64,000 nt of DNA. Source: Aradus depressus. Its lineage: Eukaryota; Arthropoda; Insecta; Hemiptera; Aradidae. The stretch spans positions 19,044,222 to 19,108,221 of the forward strand of contig OY759222.1 of the NCBI GenBank assembly GCA_963662175.1. The letters are read 5' to 3'. Position numbers and translations under genes: made by a program. Below the pieces are notes generated by a model, which saw only the letters and a list, made by a program, of their open reading frames with translations, was not told where the DNA came from and ran no database searches. How positions within the stretch are numbered: the first letter of the stretch is position 1; the number at the start of each line of letters is the position of its first letter. Shown piece by piece: positions 1 to 13,500 of this stretch.

Positions 1-451
1 CGCAATGTTTAATAAATTCATCCGAACTTAATAATAATATTGTCAAGTAAGTAATTCAAAACTTTTTGAGTTTTGAGATTTTCAAGGAACTATCCAATTT
101 AACGGTGTCATTTCCGAAGGCAGCCTAACATGAACAGAAATTACATAATTTCAAATATCAACAATGATAATCAAATGTAAGTCCATTTATCATAGTGTTA
201 TTTATGTACAGTAGGAAACAATATTTCCTGAATTATATATCAAATCCAAGTTGTTGTATTTTATTGTACAAAAAAATAGAAAACGCCTTTTTATACTATA
301 TATATAATTCATTATCTGTTATAATTATTATCACAATCGTTGAAGAATTAATTCTTCACCACTGTCGAATTAAAATTATTATTATATCTACACAGTCTTG
401 AGTATTTGTTTTCTTTATTATTTTTTGAACAGTCCTTTTTCTTTATATTTC

Positions 452-483
452 TTACTTATTTTATTTTATTTATTTATTTTATA
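452..483 (-). terminator. Candidate poly(A) signals of the lectin gene
   Basis: On the minus strand, overlapping AATAAA hexamers lie about 50-80 nt past the lectin stop codon, in an A/T-only stretch. Bases 1-451 beyond it are AT-rich with no gene that I can support. Confidence 0.5.
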
Positions 484-531
484 AATAAAAAGAAATAAGA
501 AAAGAAACGATGTGAGGAGAATGGGCAGAGT

Positions 532-3500
532 TCAGTAGTAGAATCTTTTCCTAGAGTTGGTCTGATGTTGTTGGTATGCATAGATGCCGCCGATGACCAG
601 TGCTATCAGAAGGATCGCACACAGGAGCATGATCAGGAAAGTCTTCGTGCCGGACCAGGCTGGTTTTGGATCTTCAACACGTTCTAGCAACAAAAAACAA
701 AACTCTTGTTGAAATTTCGTATCGCGATACTTCAATTCATGTATGCATTAAATACTGAAATTAATTTGGCAGATCATAAGGACTAAAAAAAATTGTTTGG
801 AGCAAAGAAACATAATTTCAAGAATCGTTCTAATATTAGTAGGTGTATTTATTTTTCATTTTAATTTTTTTGAATTTGTTTGTCAAAAACACTTACCTCG
901 AGGAGGTTCAAATTTCAAAGCAGACGGAACTATCTTGGATCTGTCTTCACCAACAATCTGAAACAAAAAATATTACATTTATTCGGACTGCATTTTATTT
1001 CGTTGAAGAGAATAAATAATAAATGGAAATTAATGCACTTTAGAATTTTCTTTTATAATTTTCTTTTGCGAAAAATCCCACTCTTGTGGAAATTTCTTCC
1101 TTTGGGCTGTTAAGAGGGCGGGGGGAGTAGCTCATTTTTATTTTGGCACCATATATACTAGGGTTATTTATAAACATCCATGGCCTCGGGAGAGAAGTTT
1201 TATTTATGAAATAAAATTCTCTCCTGGGGAGGAATTCGAAACCACGCCCGGGGTGACTCCATGAAACCAAAGACCAACGCTCTAGCCAACACGGCTCGTC
1301 CCATCCGAAGGACGGCATGCTCAAGTTTATTTTACCTCCCAGATAAAATAAACTAAAGGCCTCGGTCGGGATTCGAACCCGCGAACTTGAGCTCAGTAAC
1401 CACGCTACAACTGAGCTAGTGGCGCTCAATTTTTACATTTAATTTTACTGCATTACTTAGTCATTATGACTCATGCCCGGGGTCTATCTACGAGGTCATA
1501 TCGCCGAGTACCAGAAAGCTCTTTCGTCACTCTGGTGGACATGCAGGTTTACTCATCTAGGGTAGGGGGCTTTAAAAAGTACCTGACATCGTACAGGTTC
1601 GAGACCATTTGCTCAACGTCACATACAAAGGACGGCATGATTAAGTTTATTCTATTTCCCAGATAAAATAAGAGCCTCGGCCGGGTTTCTAACCCCCGAT
1701 CTTGAGTTCAGTGAGCAAGCACGCATACCACTGAGCTACCAGCGCCCTCTAGAAAATAATATATTAGATTTGTTCAAGATAACAATGGCTACTTGAATCC
1801 TGTGAAGAGCCATGTGAAGATAAGCTGCATGTTATCCCTCTATCAATCCTTCACAATAACTTATCAGAACCAGGATGTTATGACACTCAACTTCTAAACG
1901 ACCATAATTATCTAACACAATATAGATTTTTTTGTACGCGACAAAATCCATCATGCGATCCTTATAAATTTTGTATTCAGGTAAGAAAGAAGCGGTCGAT
2001 TTTTCCCGCCTGTGTGCCTACTTGGGTATATTAATTGCGCCTATGGAGAAGATATGATAAACTATTTTAATGTATCCAAGTGAAATTATAAAATGTTATA
2101 TTAATTGGTTCTTGGAACGTTCAAAAAATTATAAGACCTATTATGAGGAAGCCTTGCGGATATTACCGAGGAAGGGGTAAAAAATAAATTTTTCAGATCT
2201 GTTGCAATGAATTTATCTACACCCAATTGAATATGAGGATTTAGGAGCTCCTATGTAAGTCAACTGTTGACTAGCGCAAACGGTCGACTGGTTTTGTAGG
2301 GGAAGCGAAAAGTTAATTGATTAATTCGTTCTGGGGAAGTACATCGCCGCTGATTCACCGACTTTGTTCTCATTATTTGTAATCCTTTTTAAGAAAAAAA
2401 CTACTAACAATAAAAGACATGTTATAAAATTCGTTACCATGCGTAACAATTTAAACAATGCTTTGATCTATTTCCGACAGAAATGTATTCTTTATTCATT
2501 GGAGCGTTATGACCTTGTTCGCATCCAGTCTCAAATCTGAGGACTCATTGGCGATTGGAAATTTCTGCATAAATCAAGCAACGTAAAAAAAGGTGTTTTC
2601 AAAACGACATATTACGACAGTTTTCGGCATTTATCTCACAAAACAGGCGATCTTCGAAAAATCGTATTGTATATCGCCACCTTAATATTACAACTAGACA
2701 TTTCGAAATTATTAGTTTTGAGAAAAACGCAATCTTCTTTTTTTTTAATTAGCCGTTGTAAAATGACCCAAATTGAACTAGTGACATTTTTACATAAGTT
2801 CTTAACATATTTTCTTAGAGTTGTCTACTTCTAGCACAACAAAGATACCTGCAAAATACAACTAATGGTACAATTATCCCCTACATGCCGATTTTCGAGT
2901 TATCTGGTAGTAGTACTAAGGTGACGATATAAAATGTGCCTTTCACTTTTCTCTATAATTTCTACTAAGATTTGTGATTTGGTCATAAATATAATGCACT
3001 TAGGCCATTTAGGTCAAATCTAATCAGATCTAAGCACATGTAACATCAATTTTCAAGTTCATTGCTACAATGGTTTCTGAGTTAGAGCACGCACAAAGGT
3101 CCAAAGAAAGTGGTCAAAACTTGATTTTCGCACGATTACAGAACGAAGGGTATAAGAAAGTAATAATATACTTACATCAGAAGAGTCGAGTTCGTATAAT
3201 CTGAATGAAATGATGTCGTGGTTGTCAGAGAGGTCTCCCGTGGCTGCGGTGACTCCGAAGTAGTATCCAGTTGGCAGCTTCACGCCGTGCACCTGGAAGC
3301 AATCCCTCCATTCGCCCTTGTTATCAACGTCCGTTAGCACTGAAAAACAAAAAATATTAAATATACAGAAAGCCTCAGTTAGGAAGGACGACATCCTCAG
3401 TGAAAAAAAATGTTCTTATAATCTCCTTATAAACATAAGCTATTCAAAAGCTGAAAGATCTGAAACATGAAATTATAACTAAGAACGCGTTTAGCCACAT

Positions 3501-4796
3501 TTCATTTCTATACTGTTATGTCCTTCAGAGAAAACACTACGTCGAGACATTACCGACTTGTCCTCTTCTCATCACTTCTAAAGTTTGACTTCACATTGTG
3601 AAATATGTAATAATACTGTTTTGGCCAAAAATGGACTTGTACTCTTTTTCCCGCCCAACAAAGTAAAATATTCCAACAATCAGTTACATATGGTAAAAAT
3701 ATTTAAATACACTTGTCCTTTGTATCACATAATATAATTTTCGGTCGTATAACATAATTCTGATCGTACACTGTAATTTACTATCACATGATTCTATCGT
3801 GTGTAATTCTGACCGTTTAGTGTAAAGCTCAATGCGCCATATAAGACTTGAAGTGTTGTCCGATTGGGACGATTGGAACTGAGGACAAGTGCTGAACGAA
3901 AGGGCTAAGGGATAGAATTCAGTTTGGAATGGAATTTTGGAAGTTGAGTTAATTGAAGTCCTGGACTTGAGACATTTTTAGGACCTTCAGAATAAAAAGC
4001 ATTGAAAATATAGTCCACAAATATATTAATTTATTCTAATTTACACATTAATATATTAATTCTCTAATTTATTGTACATTTATGGAAGTTTATTAGATAT
4101 TATATGTGTGGAGGGACTCTGACTAAGTCCTTTCGCCCAAACATCAGAGAATTACTAACCTACATAAAGTTACTACTAATCTACTATTTATATAAATAAT
4201 TAACTATACAGGAAATACAATAAAACTAATATTGGAAAGAGAGACTAAATGCTAATACAGACAACAAAATATAAAGGTGAAACAATGACCTTGCTAATTA
4301 TATGTTTTTTATTCAATGATCATTCTGTGTCCTTCCCCAAGGTTGTTTCCGGCCATTTATTCTTCTTCCGTAATGTAGAGAAATAATAATGTTGTTTTAT
4401 AATTAATAAAATTAATATATAATAATATATTATAATATATCTCTTATAGTCCAATCTGATATTTAGAAATATTGGGTTACTTAAATTACATACTCAAAAA
4501 TAATTGATGTTTATTTTTAATAATACGTTAGTTACTTTTATTATTATTTTTTTTTACCTCCTCAACTATACGAAGTATAGGGGAAGTTATGTAATCGGTC
4601 AACAATTCGATGCAGAGTTTACAACCGAATTTTATGTTTTCCAACCTCTATTTCAAATATGAAAAAAAAATAATAAGTTTGTCTATCTGCGAACACGATA
4701 ACTCCCGATATAACGACTACTTTTTGAAGTGAAAATTTCTTTAGCACCGTTGTGATTTGAAACTCGATGAAAAGCGACGCTATTGCCTTATCTATA

Positions 4797-4831
<35 letters not shown>

Positions 4832-7800
4832 CAGTTGTTTTATTTAGTTATCTGTTTGAATTACTAACATAAGGACTTCTTGTAACTGAAAGTGAAGAGA
4901 AAAAAAGTTGCCAATAATGCTTCTTCTCTAGTCTTGCGACACAAACAAGATAATCATGAAAAATTCCATCGCCTCCTCCTCTCCCTCCAAAAAGTTTGTA
5001 ATTGTGAATTTTTTTGGACTTTTAAGAACTTATTAAGGAAACATTTATTTCATACTTTAGTTACCATAAGCCACTCGTGGCATTTGTTGAAATTAAAAAC
5101 ATGAAGTTCGAATAATAAAATATAAAATAATTTTTAAACTTGGTACCAATATTATAATAAATAAACAATATAATTATCCCACTCCTGATACTGCATTCGT
5201 CTCATTCTATCGCAGTTTCGTTTTCTGAAAGTTTCACTTCTACCGACGCGTGCGAACTGCACGTTTTTTTTTGTTGTTTGAGCCAAATCGACCAAAGGGA
5301 AGGAGGGGATTGGAGGGGAGGCTTAACATAAGAACTCATAAGAATAAATGTAACTAAACGGAATTTTATATGTGTGACCAAAACCCCATAAGGACAACAC
5401 CTATCGATTTTCAGCTAAATCGACCAAAGGAAAAGGGGATTCGGATGAGGGAGAATTCAAGAACCCTAAATAACTACCAATGTAATTAATTTATCGACAC
5501 AAAAGTTATTATGAGCCCCTATGTAAGTCAACTATTGAATGTTAACGCGAACGTTCGACTGATTTTGAAGGGGGGGCGAAAAGTTAATTGATTAAATCGT
5601 TCTGGGGAAGTATATTGCTGGTGATTCACTGACTTTATTTTTTCTGCTATATTGCCGGCATATTATTTGTTTTACTAATATTAATAAGATTATTAAAAAT
5701 ATAAATAAATTATTCTTGCCCATCGTTGAGATAGTCCGTTACGCCCTGAAACTTTTAATTTTTTTCCAATTTTATAACCTGATTAAAGTTTTGACCTATT
5801 TGTTTACTAGTGTGTGTATGAAAACACCGTTATTCCACTGCGCAAATGTCTTCAATATGAATATTGCAAAATCTTAGGCGATGAATTAAGGAACTGGTTC
5901 AAACTTCTACTTAAACTGACCAGTTAGTGTATCCTTTTCGTAGCGAACTGCCAGACTGGTGTCATGGTACAAATTTCTCAGTTTGGCCTCACAACCTGCC
6001 AGTTCTGTGTGAGTACCATCTTTGTCATGGTCGTAGTGTAGTGAGCCGTTGTTGATCATCGCTGAAATGTACGGATGTTGATGCTAAAAACAAAAAATGA
6101 AATAGATCTTCTTATATCATATTTATACATTTCTTAAAAATAATGAGGCATTGAGAGAAAGACGTCCGTCACTTTTGGGTTTATTGCACACTCGGAAAAA
6201 GGAGCGAACCTCCGTAAAATTTTGTTTGGATACATTCCCGTATGTCACTCGGGTAGCCTCTAGGTAATATGGTCAGTTCCTATCTTACTGTTACTGGAGA
6301 ACATTCCTTGATCCAGGATATTAGTTGTCTAGATCATGTCTCACGTCAACGTCACTTGATGAGAGAAGCCAGCCAGCGCTGACACTCCCTCGAAATTTAA
6401 TTGTCATTATTCACTATCCTCAGAGAGAAGATCGCGAGGCCACCTCCTGTTGAAGCGGCGGCGCGGATTGTCAGGATGGGAATGAGAGGAAAGGTCTTGT
6501 GCGAGAGGATTTGAATGGGAAGAAAGGTTTCTGTGGAATGATTGGAATCGGGATTTGATTAATTCATTGACAGTGGGAATACTGAGATATCTGTCTACCA
6601 CTTTATTGGTGACATAGAAAGGAGCGTTGACAATTCGTCAGATAAGTTTGGACTGGAATGCTTGGATACAATTGATGTTGGATTGTTTAGCTGTATCCCA
6701 AAAGTTCGAGTCCGTACGTCCAATTTGTACGTATAATGGTCTTGTAAATCGTAAGTTTGTTGTTAGTCGTCAGTTTCGATTTTGGTCCAAGTAGTCGACG
6801 TAACAGTCCGTATCTTCGATTCAGTTCTTGTCGTGTATGTGGGTTCCACGTAAGCCTACTGTATAGGTAAAACCCGAGATAGCAAACTTGGTTTGGTCTA
6901 TATATAATTTTCTTTGAATAAACGTTATACATAAAATATTTGAGTATTTTTTATCGGCATGGAACGCATTATCTTATTTTAATTTATGTATATGGGAAAA
7001 ATTGTTTCGCTTAACGAATGTTTCACGTTACGAATTATGCTCGTTGAGCGAAGTTCCACTATATAATATACTATTGAAAATTTGATGAGAACTTGTTTAA
7101 TATTTATCTTGTCTAATTCCACAAATAATACATACATATAGTGTATCGGTTTCGGACTACGCCATCATCAATACAATAAAACAGTGAAGTTTTGCTGAAC
7201 TTGGACACACTATCTGTCCGAACTGCACTATCAATGTCCGAATACCTTCTTAACTTTCGTCTGTTGAACTTTGTACTTTGTGTAAACCGAAAGCGGTACA
7301 TATTTCTGTGAAATTAACCAGAATAAATGTTAATATTTCACCGAATCCTAGACCTAATAGTAACAATAAAGATTTGTCTTAAAAAAAAAAAAAAATATTC
7401 CCATATAAAAATTAAATTTACAAATAACAGCAATTACACATGTAATCGAGCTGTTATACTGTAATTATACAGTTGAAACATGAACCTCTGTTAATGAGGC
7501 TATTATTTGTCAAATATAACTAACATAAGGCGACCCTTCTTTACTGACTGGATCTGAGATATTTTTTCCTTATTCAACTGAGTAATCTCGAACTCTCTTC
7601 AGAAAAGTTGAAGGTTTTACATCCTATTGATTTTTTTTTGTAATTAGTTAAGTCAATATAATTAAATTAACACAAAAATAAATTGTACACATAATAACTG
7701 TAATTAACAATAAGACACTAGTAAACATAATAACGACATGAATGCAACTACTGTCTCCTGCCGATTAACCGGATTACGGGTACCACGGATAAAGGAAACG

Positions 7801-9991
7801 GTTAACCAAAAGGCTAAAGCAAATATGGATGTTTTTTTTTTTTTTTGGAAATGTATAAATTACGACGAGGACATGAATCAGGGCTGAGAAATATTAAAAT
7901 TCATTAATAGAACCTTACTCCACGTTTCTCTCCCCATGCATTCTTCTCGCTAAATGGAAAGTATGATTTCGCTAATTTTCATCAGAGAATGATTAAACCA
8001 TTACTTCTTTCATTTTTTTGTAATGGTAATTTTATACATTTTGACAAAAACGTTTTGTGGAAATTTTCCTTTATTTGCATAAGGTTATTTCCATTAGTCT
8101 ATCTTATTAGTTAGTTATTATGACCCATGCACGTGCTTTAACTATGAGGTCATATCTACTATTACCACAAGACCTCTTTCGTCGCTCTGGTGGACATGAA
8201 CCCGAATCTAAAGTGGGAGTCCTAAATTTCCTCTGCCCAGCTTTATTCATCTAATATGCGACCATCGCTTAAAGTCCCTTCCGAAGGACGTCATGCTCAA
8301 AGTTTTTTCACCTTCCAGACAAAAAAAAACTTAATGATCTCGGCAGGGTTTCTTGTAGGTATGATTCTACACCCATCCACTGCTTTGCCTCTTTATAGTG
8401 GACGTTCAGAATTAAAAATAAATATCTAAAATCCAATATTACATTTAATTATTTGAATTTTTATTAACACGGGTTCAATTTGTGAAGTACCTCTTCATAT
8501 GTCTGGGCTATAAATCCCACAATAGAAATTCTTGAAGGAGCTAGATTTTTATAATCTTACTTTTTAACTCAACATTTTAGTGTCTGTGTTATCGGCAAAT
8601 AGAAGATAACAGAATCTTTCCAAATAATAAGTATGATTTCCATTTTATATAGAACCGATAGGAATAAATTATTTATTATTTTTCCAATAATTTATGTTAT
8701 TTTCAGTACAACACTGTGAAGTAGTAAATTTAATAAGGGATTACCTTCCTGTATATGTAAACAAAAAAAAAAAAAAAAAGTTTCACTAAGGGTCTGAGAC
8801 AATTGTTAGGTCGGCAAATTCAGTATTCATTTAGAATTTAGCTACATTAATATAAGAGTGAAAATATCAAATGCTACAAGTGACAAAATTCAATATTTAC
8901 AGAACTATTAGTGAACTTATGTTTGTTAGGCATAGTAAAATAGTAGCATTTGTATTCATGCTTCTAAATGTTCTCTTTTTTAGTAGCATAAACGAATAAA
9001 GAACGTTCTAACATTACGTAAGTAGCATTGAAGAAACCTCTGAACATTTTTTTCAGTTATAATATGACATATGCTTCTCTAGAAATGGATAACTGAAAGA
9101 ATCGTTCGTTCTATGCAGGTGATATGAGTGGATATGTGAACAGGGGCTGAATACTTAAAACGTCACGGACACTCGCACTTGGTAAATTGAGAATTTCTGT
9201 TGAAGGTAGTATATTTATTTTCACAAAATGGCACAACCATTTGATATTGCCACTCTTTATATAATTCAAATAAATAAACAGTAAAAATTAACTTACATTA
9301 TGTTCACCATTGTGATTACTGTAAGTGTCGATAATCAGTGCTAGACCATGAAAATAATTGTGATTACCAAAAACTGGACCCGCCTGCATACGATCTTTGG
9401 CGTACCAAATAGCCATACCGTCCCCAAATAAGTCTTTCCCATGGCCATGGATCTTAAAATGAACTTGCATTTCCCAACTTGGAGTAATGCATGGCTGAAA
9501 ACATGGAAAATAAAATAATTAGTAACTACATTTTTTTTTACAAAATAATTAAAAATAATATAACATACACACCACTGAGTTCCAGAGAGAACCCGATTTA
9601 CTTTGAAGGTCAGGGGTGAGCCTTATATGGTTAGAAGTTACTAATGTACTTCCATGAAAATCCCAAAAAGGTATCATCATTCCACTTCCTAAAAAAAGTA
9701 GTGTGTAAAATGAACATATTAATGCCAATAAATTCGCTACAGATTTCTAAATTATAATCTCTCAATAAGCTTAAATTATGAATGAACTAATCAAATTAAG
9801 ATACAATCTACAGTATTATTGGAATTTTTAAAATGAAATTTACAAAAAAAAAATATTGCGCCGAATGAATTACCTTGATAGGGTTTGATAAGTGAGTGTT
9901 CCCGCTTCATATAATCGTTTGAACTCCATTCTCCAAAGACATTAAAAATATTTAATAAGACTATAAAAACCAAAGGCCACATTTCACTCAT
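532..9991 (-). CDS. LMAN2: VIP36/LMAN2-like L-type lectin, 7 coding exons, complete
   Basis: Exons (minus): 9874-9991, 9573-9688, 9297-9494, 5921-6083, 3176-3339, 897-957, 532-683. They sum to 972 nt (323 aa), all with GT-AG borders and matching phases. Residues 1-20 form a signal peptide. The L-type lectin domain spans about 30-250: WDFHGSTLVTSNHIRLTPD, FGDGMAIWYAKDRM, the metal-site stretch IIDTYSNHN, SAMINNGSLHYDHDKDG, and GDLSDNHD. C175 and C212 sit where the family's disulfide is. One membrane segment lies at about 289-310. The short cytosolic tail ends SRKRFYY, close to the KRFY export signal of VIP36. Length fits the family (about 320-360 aa). Known role: a Golgi/early-secretory receptor for high-mannose glycoproteins. 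I chose the ATG at 9991 because the reading frame upstream offers only a TTG and it gives a clean signal peptide. VIPL (LMAN2L) is the alternative name; insects usually have one such gene. Confidence 0.95.
1165..1428 (-). repeat. Chimeric SINE-2 / SINE-1 fragment
   Basis: Lies in lectin intron 5. About 1165-1296 matches the other SINE-2 copies (3' part plus a B-box-like region). Without a gap it continues at about 1297-1428 into the head-proximal part of SINE-1 (body hairpin, B box and A box, reading minus). The fusion may reflect insertion of one into the other followed by loss, or template switching. Confidence 0.7.
1456..1749 (-). repeat. SINE-1 copy (tRNA-derived)
   Basis: Near full length, minus orientation, in lectin intron 5. 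It begins at the tail (TTATGACTCATGCCCGGG) and ends at the tRNA-like head, where the minus strand carries an A-box-like TAGCTCAGTGG. Diverged in the body. Confidence 0.8.
2670..2931. mobile_element. 262-bp MITE with terminal inverted repeats, copy 1
   Basis: Ends are inverted copies: TATATCGCCACCTTAATA on the left and, read in reverse, TATATCGTCACCTTAGTA on the right. A second copy with the same interior lies at 36749-37011. It has no coding capacity, so it is a non-autonomous DNA transposon. Superfamily not assigned. It lies in lectin intron 5. Confidence 0.75.
3340..5920. other. Lectin intron 4: AT-rich with dispersed repeats
   Basis: Between exons 4 and 5 of the lectin gene I see no gene. 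The interval holds a (TA)n microsatellite at about 4794-4830, fragments of a dispersed repeat at 4695-4750 and 5185-5640, and otherwise featureless A/T-rich sequence. Confidence 0.6.
5185..5640. repeat. Dispersed unclassified repeat (family B), long copy
   Basis: Recognised by phrases such as CGACACAAAATTTCATATG, CCCCATAAGGACGACAC and TTAATTGATTAATTCGTTC. Other copies or fragments lie at about 2215-2375, 11120-11240, 16265-16460, 17500-17600, 19365-19770, 37330-37700, 49150-49430, 53990-54260 and 61190-61400. I see no terminal repeats or coding sequence, so I cannot assign a class. Confidence 0.65.
6407..6932 (-). pseudogene. Jockey-like LINE reverse transcriptase remnant
   Basis: Two minus-strand reading frames joined by a frameshift near 6601-6687 encode the end of a non-LTR reverse transcriptase. 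The upstream part has YLGFYLYSRLTWNPHTR, RRLLGPKSKL and WTYGLELLGYS, typical of the thumb region. The downstream part has the family's C-terminal stretch ending in RRRFNRRWPRDLL. It is truncated at both ends and dead, and lies in lectin intron 3. Confidence 0.85.
7150..7171 (-). ncRNA. Degenerate hammerhead-ribozyme-like core
   Basis: The minus strand reads TTGATGA, then an 11-nt stretch that can close with G-G/C-C, then GAAACC. The CUGANGA box has one C-to-T change. Flanks TATATGTATG and AATTAGAC match the other copies of this repeat type at 29557 and 46151. Confidence 0.4.
8110..8355 (-). repeat. SINE-1 copy, head truncated or diverged
   Basis: Tail, CGCTCT palindrome, TCGTACAGG region and body hairpin are recognisable in minus orientation. 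The tRNA-like head is lost. Lies in lectin intron 3. Confidence 0.75.
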
Positions 9992-10564
9992 GATTTGCAA
10001 AATTTCAACATTCGACTAACTCACACAAAACCACTCAAACTGAAACTATGAAGATTGACGGAATCTACGACGGTTTGGATCAGCTAGCGGTACCTGGTGG
10101 ACAAAAAAAATAACCTATGCCCCTGAAATCAGCTGATAATAGGCCTCTTCGTAAATAAACGTTAATAGTTAGTTTTTCAACTATTTAAGTAAAAAAATCT
10201 CACGTTGTGAACTAAAAACTAAAAATTAGAAGCGTTTAGTATTGTGATGAGTGTGACAAATACATATTAGGCTCAGTTGGTTGTTATAGATGTTCTTTTT
10301 ACTGCTATCACATCAGTTTTGAATATACTTTCACAATTCAAAGACAGTGGTATCGCCATCTCGGATCAATATGTTTAGGATAGATATTGAATCCCTGATC
10401 CAGAGTAATTTGTGAAAAAGCCCATTGGAGCCGCTGTGATAAGAGTTACTTGGTGTTATTTCTAGATCCATTAGTCATATTTATTTGAATTATGTAATAA
10501 AATTTTGTTGAAATGTTGAAGATAACTAGCTGTTTTCATATTTTAAGTACATAGAATTGAACTT
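9992..10564. promoter_or_regulatory. Shared head-to-head intergenic region of the lectin and Nmnat genes
   Basis: The 573 bp between the two start codons must hold both 5' UTRs and both promoters unless there are distant non-coding exons. I see no clear TATA box at a fixed distance. The arrangement fits a bidirectional housekeeping promoter, which is an inference from spacing alone. Confidence 0.6.
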
Positions 10565-13500
10565 ATGGCTAATACGAAAATAGTACTTTTGGCATGTGGA
10601 TCTTTCAATCCACCGACTTTCAAACATTTTCGTATTTTTGGTAAGATATTTGTTCATTTCAAAAATTATTAACAGTTTTGCGTTTTTTTATTTTTTTTTC
10701 TTTCAAAATCTATAATTTGTTCCACTAGTGTACAGTCTTCTTTCAGCAACTATTGATCTTTTTGAAACCGTCATCTATTTGTTTTTGTTTATTAAATATC
10801 TTTAAATTAATTTGAAATATTTATTTTCAGAGCTTGCTCGAGACCATTTGAATAGACTTGGACATGGTCAGGTTATTTGTGGAATAATTTCTCCGGTTCA
10901 TGACAACTACAATAAGAAAGAGTTGGTCGCTTCGACGCATAGAAGTGCTCTTATTAAAATTTCATTACAAGATTCTGACTGGATCTATTTGAGTGACTGG
11001 GAATCGAATCAAGAGGGTTGGACCCCGACACGACAAGTTCTTCAATATCACCAAGTAATAACTTTAATTACCATATTTTCATTACTTTAAGACAGCAAAA
11101 AGAATTCAGAAGCCTCTATTGATGTGTAGCCCAAATGGTCGATTGGTTTTCGGTTTTAGAGGTAGTGCAAAAACATGATTGATTAATTCGTTCTGTGGAA
11201 GTACATTGTTGTTTTACCGACGACTTTGTTCTTTTTTTTCAATTTCACATTGAATTAAGTTCTTAATGATCATCATTTGTTCCTATTGTATCCCTAAGTT
11301 ACGAAACTCATAACATAGTTTCTTTGTTATTACGTAATGTAATGAACCATTGTCCTCTGAGTGTCTTCATATCTAAAGTGAAAAGATCAAAAGGAGAATA
11401 TAAAATATCAATTGTCACTTGTACTATCGTATAACTAGTACTGTTTTTTTTTTTTTTTTTCATCCATCCAGTAGTATTCCTACTGGAAGGGAATATATTT
11501 AACTGCATGCGCTATATGTATATTATATGCTTTAACACAACTTAATTTTGAAGTTTACATACAATAATTTAGATAGACAATAAAGTTATAGTTCATCAAA
11601 ATTAATCTTACAAAGTTTAAAAATTCTTTATAAAAACGTCGCACTAAAATAATTGTTGACAAAGGCCAACTTTCACCATTGACCACCACAAATCTCACTA
11701 AGGAACTTCTTACACCCTCCAGTAGTTCACAGGTGTAGATTAAATGACGGACTGTCTGCTCCTGGGTGCCGCAGAGGCAGAGAGGCGAATCGAGGATCTT
11801 GAACCTGTGGAGGTAGTGTCTCATCTTGCCGTGTCCACTCAGGAGCATGATCATCTTGAATGGGAACGGTTTGTCGTTCTTTATCGCCAACCTGTCCTCT
11901 ATAGTCGGGAAGAAGCTCCTTGTAACAGCACCTTTATTTGTCCGCCCCCATTGCTCCTTCCATTTCAGGATGGACGTCCATCTCGTCTTCGCCGTTAGCA
12001 GCGTCTTCGGGTATTTGGTGTAGCTCGGAGACTATCGACTTGTACTATCTCCCATCCCTACACGGAACCCTTCAGTTAATCTGATTTCACTTCTTTATAA
12101 TATTTTGATGATTTCAGAATCGTATAAATGCAGCTCTGAACAGTATCGACACCACAGACAACTGTCTAAACAACGCCCCAGACGAGCCAGCCTGGTTGTC
12201 CAATGTTGTTAAGAACTGTAGCAACAATGATCGAGTGTTGGTCCGACTGTTGTGTGGGGCGGATCTTCTTCAGTCCTTCGGAACCCCGGGCCTCTGGAAG
12301 GAATCCGATGTAAGTACAATCTGGCTCAACATATTTCGAATCGTGTCTATTCAAGAATAAAATTCACATATGATTTTAAGGCCCAGGCAGCCGCAACCCT
12401 AGGAGGTCTGGGAGCGCCAATCTATTCCGTAAGGGACCAGAGACTGTCGCCCCCAGACTCCCATAGCAACCTTCTTCCTTCCCCGACGAAGTTGCCAGCC
12501 GGATGATTTGCCGGAGCACCCGTTAAATTTTAAGATCACAGTATGGGGTACGGTGATGTTTACTAGAGACAGAAAAAAATGATATATTCCATTATTTTTT
12601 CAGTAAATATTGGTCCCAATGGTATAAATTGTTTATGAGACATGAAATATTTCAAAAATACGTTTATTTTATTTATTTATTACATATATCGACTATATTC
12701 CCACGTTTCTCAACTGAACAATTTCATATTGTTTTGTGTGACCCTTTCTGGCGCGCCTTAAGGCCTCCTTAAAGCTTGGCAGTTGGGAAAAAATCACCTT
12801 AAAAGAATTTATATATTCGAAGCTCCTGTACATATTATGAAGGTTACTGTTGATGGCTGCCAATTGAATGTTTAATATTTTAGTTACATGGCTTATGTGA
12901 ACCATGTTTAGTCTCCTTTAGTATTTTAAACTAAATAAAATTATAAGTAAAATATTTGATAAAATAACACTTCATTAGTTTTATGGTTTAACAAATGTAT
13001 TTATTTTGGTTGTCGTTTCATCCTTAGGTCCATTTTCAAAACTATAAACATTCAAAACAATTTATTGGGTTATAGAGCCGTATTAAATTCACCCTGTTAA
13101 TGATAAGTATATTGTTTATATATATTGAAATTAGGTATATAACATACCTTGATTTTTTCAGTGTGTAAATACTTGGATGTTAGTTATTATGGCTCAAGAT
13201 ACCTTGCAATAATGTCACTACAGAATAGAAAATAATTATCAAGGCCCTGTTTGGACGTTGTTTAAAATAGGAAGGTGGAGATTTTGTGGTCCATTAAAAC
13301 AATGTCATAGAATTTCTGTCAAGTTTTCGGCACTTAGTGTGCCTTCGAAATTAATATATTATATTAAAACAAGTTCTGAAGAAGGCACACTAAGTAAGTA
13401 CTTTATCATTACAAATTTTGTAATAAAATTTCCCTTTCGACAAAAAAAAGGCATAATCGTTTCCAGTTTCACCCTAGGAAACTTCCAATGGATATATTTA

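Noticed and set aside
9288..9470. Lectin fragment as a separate small gene starting at an internal Met
   Set aside because: It is exon 3 of the lectin gene; the acceptor at 9495 and the phase link it to exon 2.
12252..12506. Plus frame of 84 codons overlapping Nmnat exon 3
   Set aside because: It is out of frame with the enzyme and runs through the exon 3 donor.
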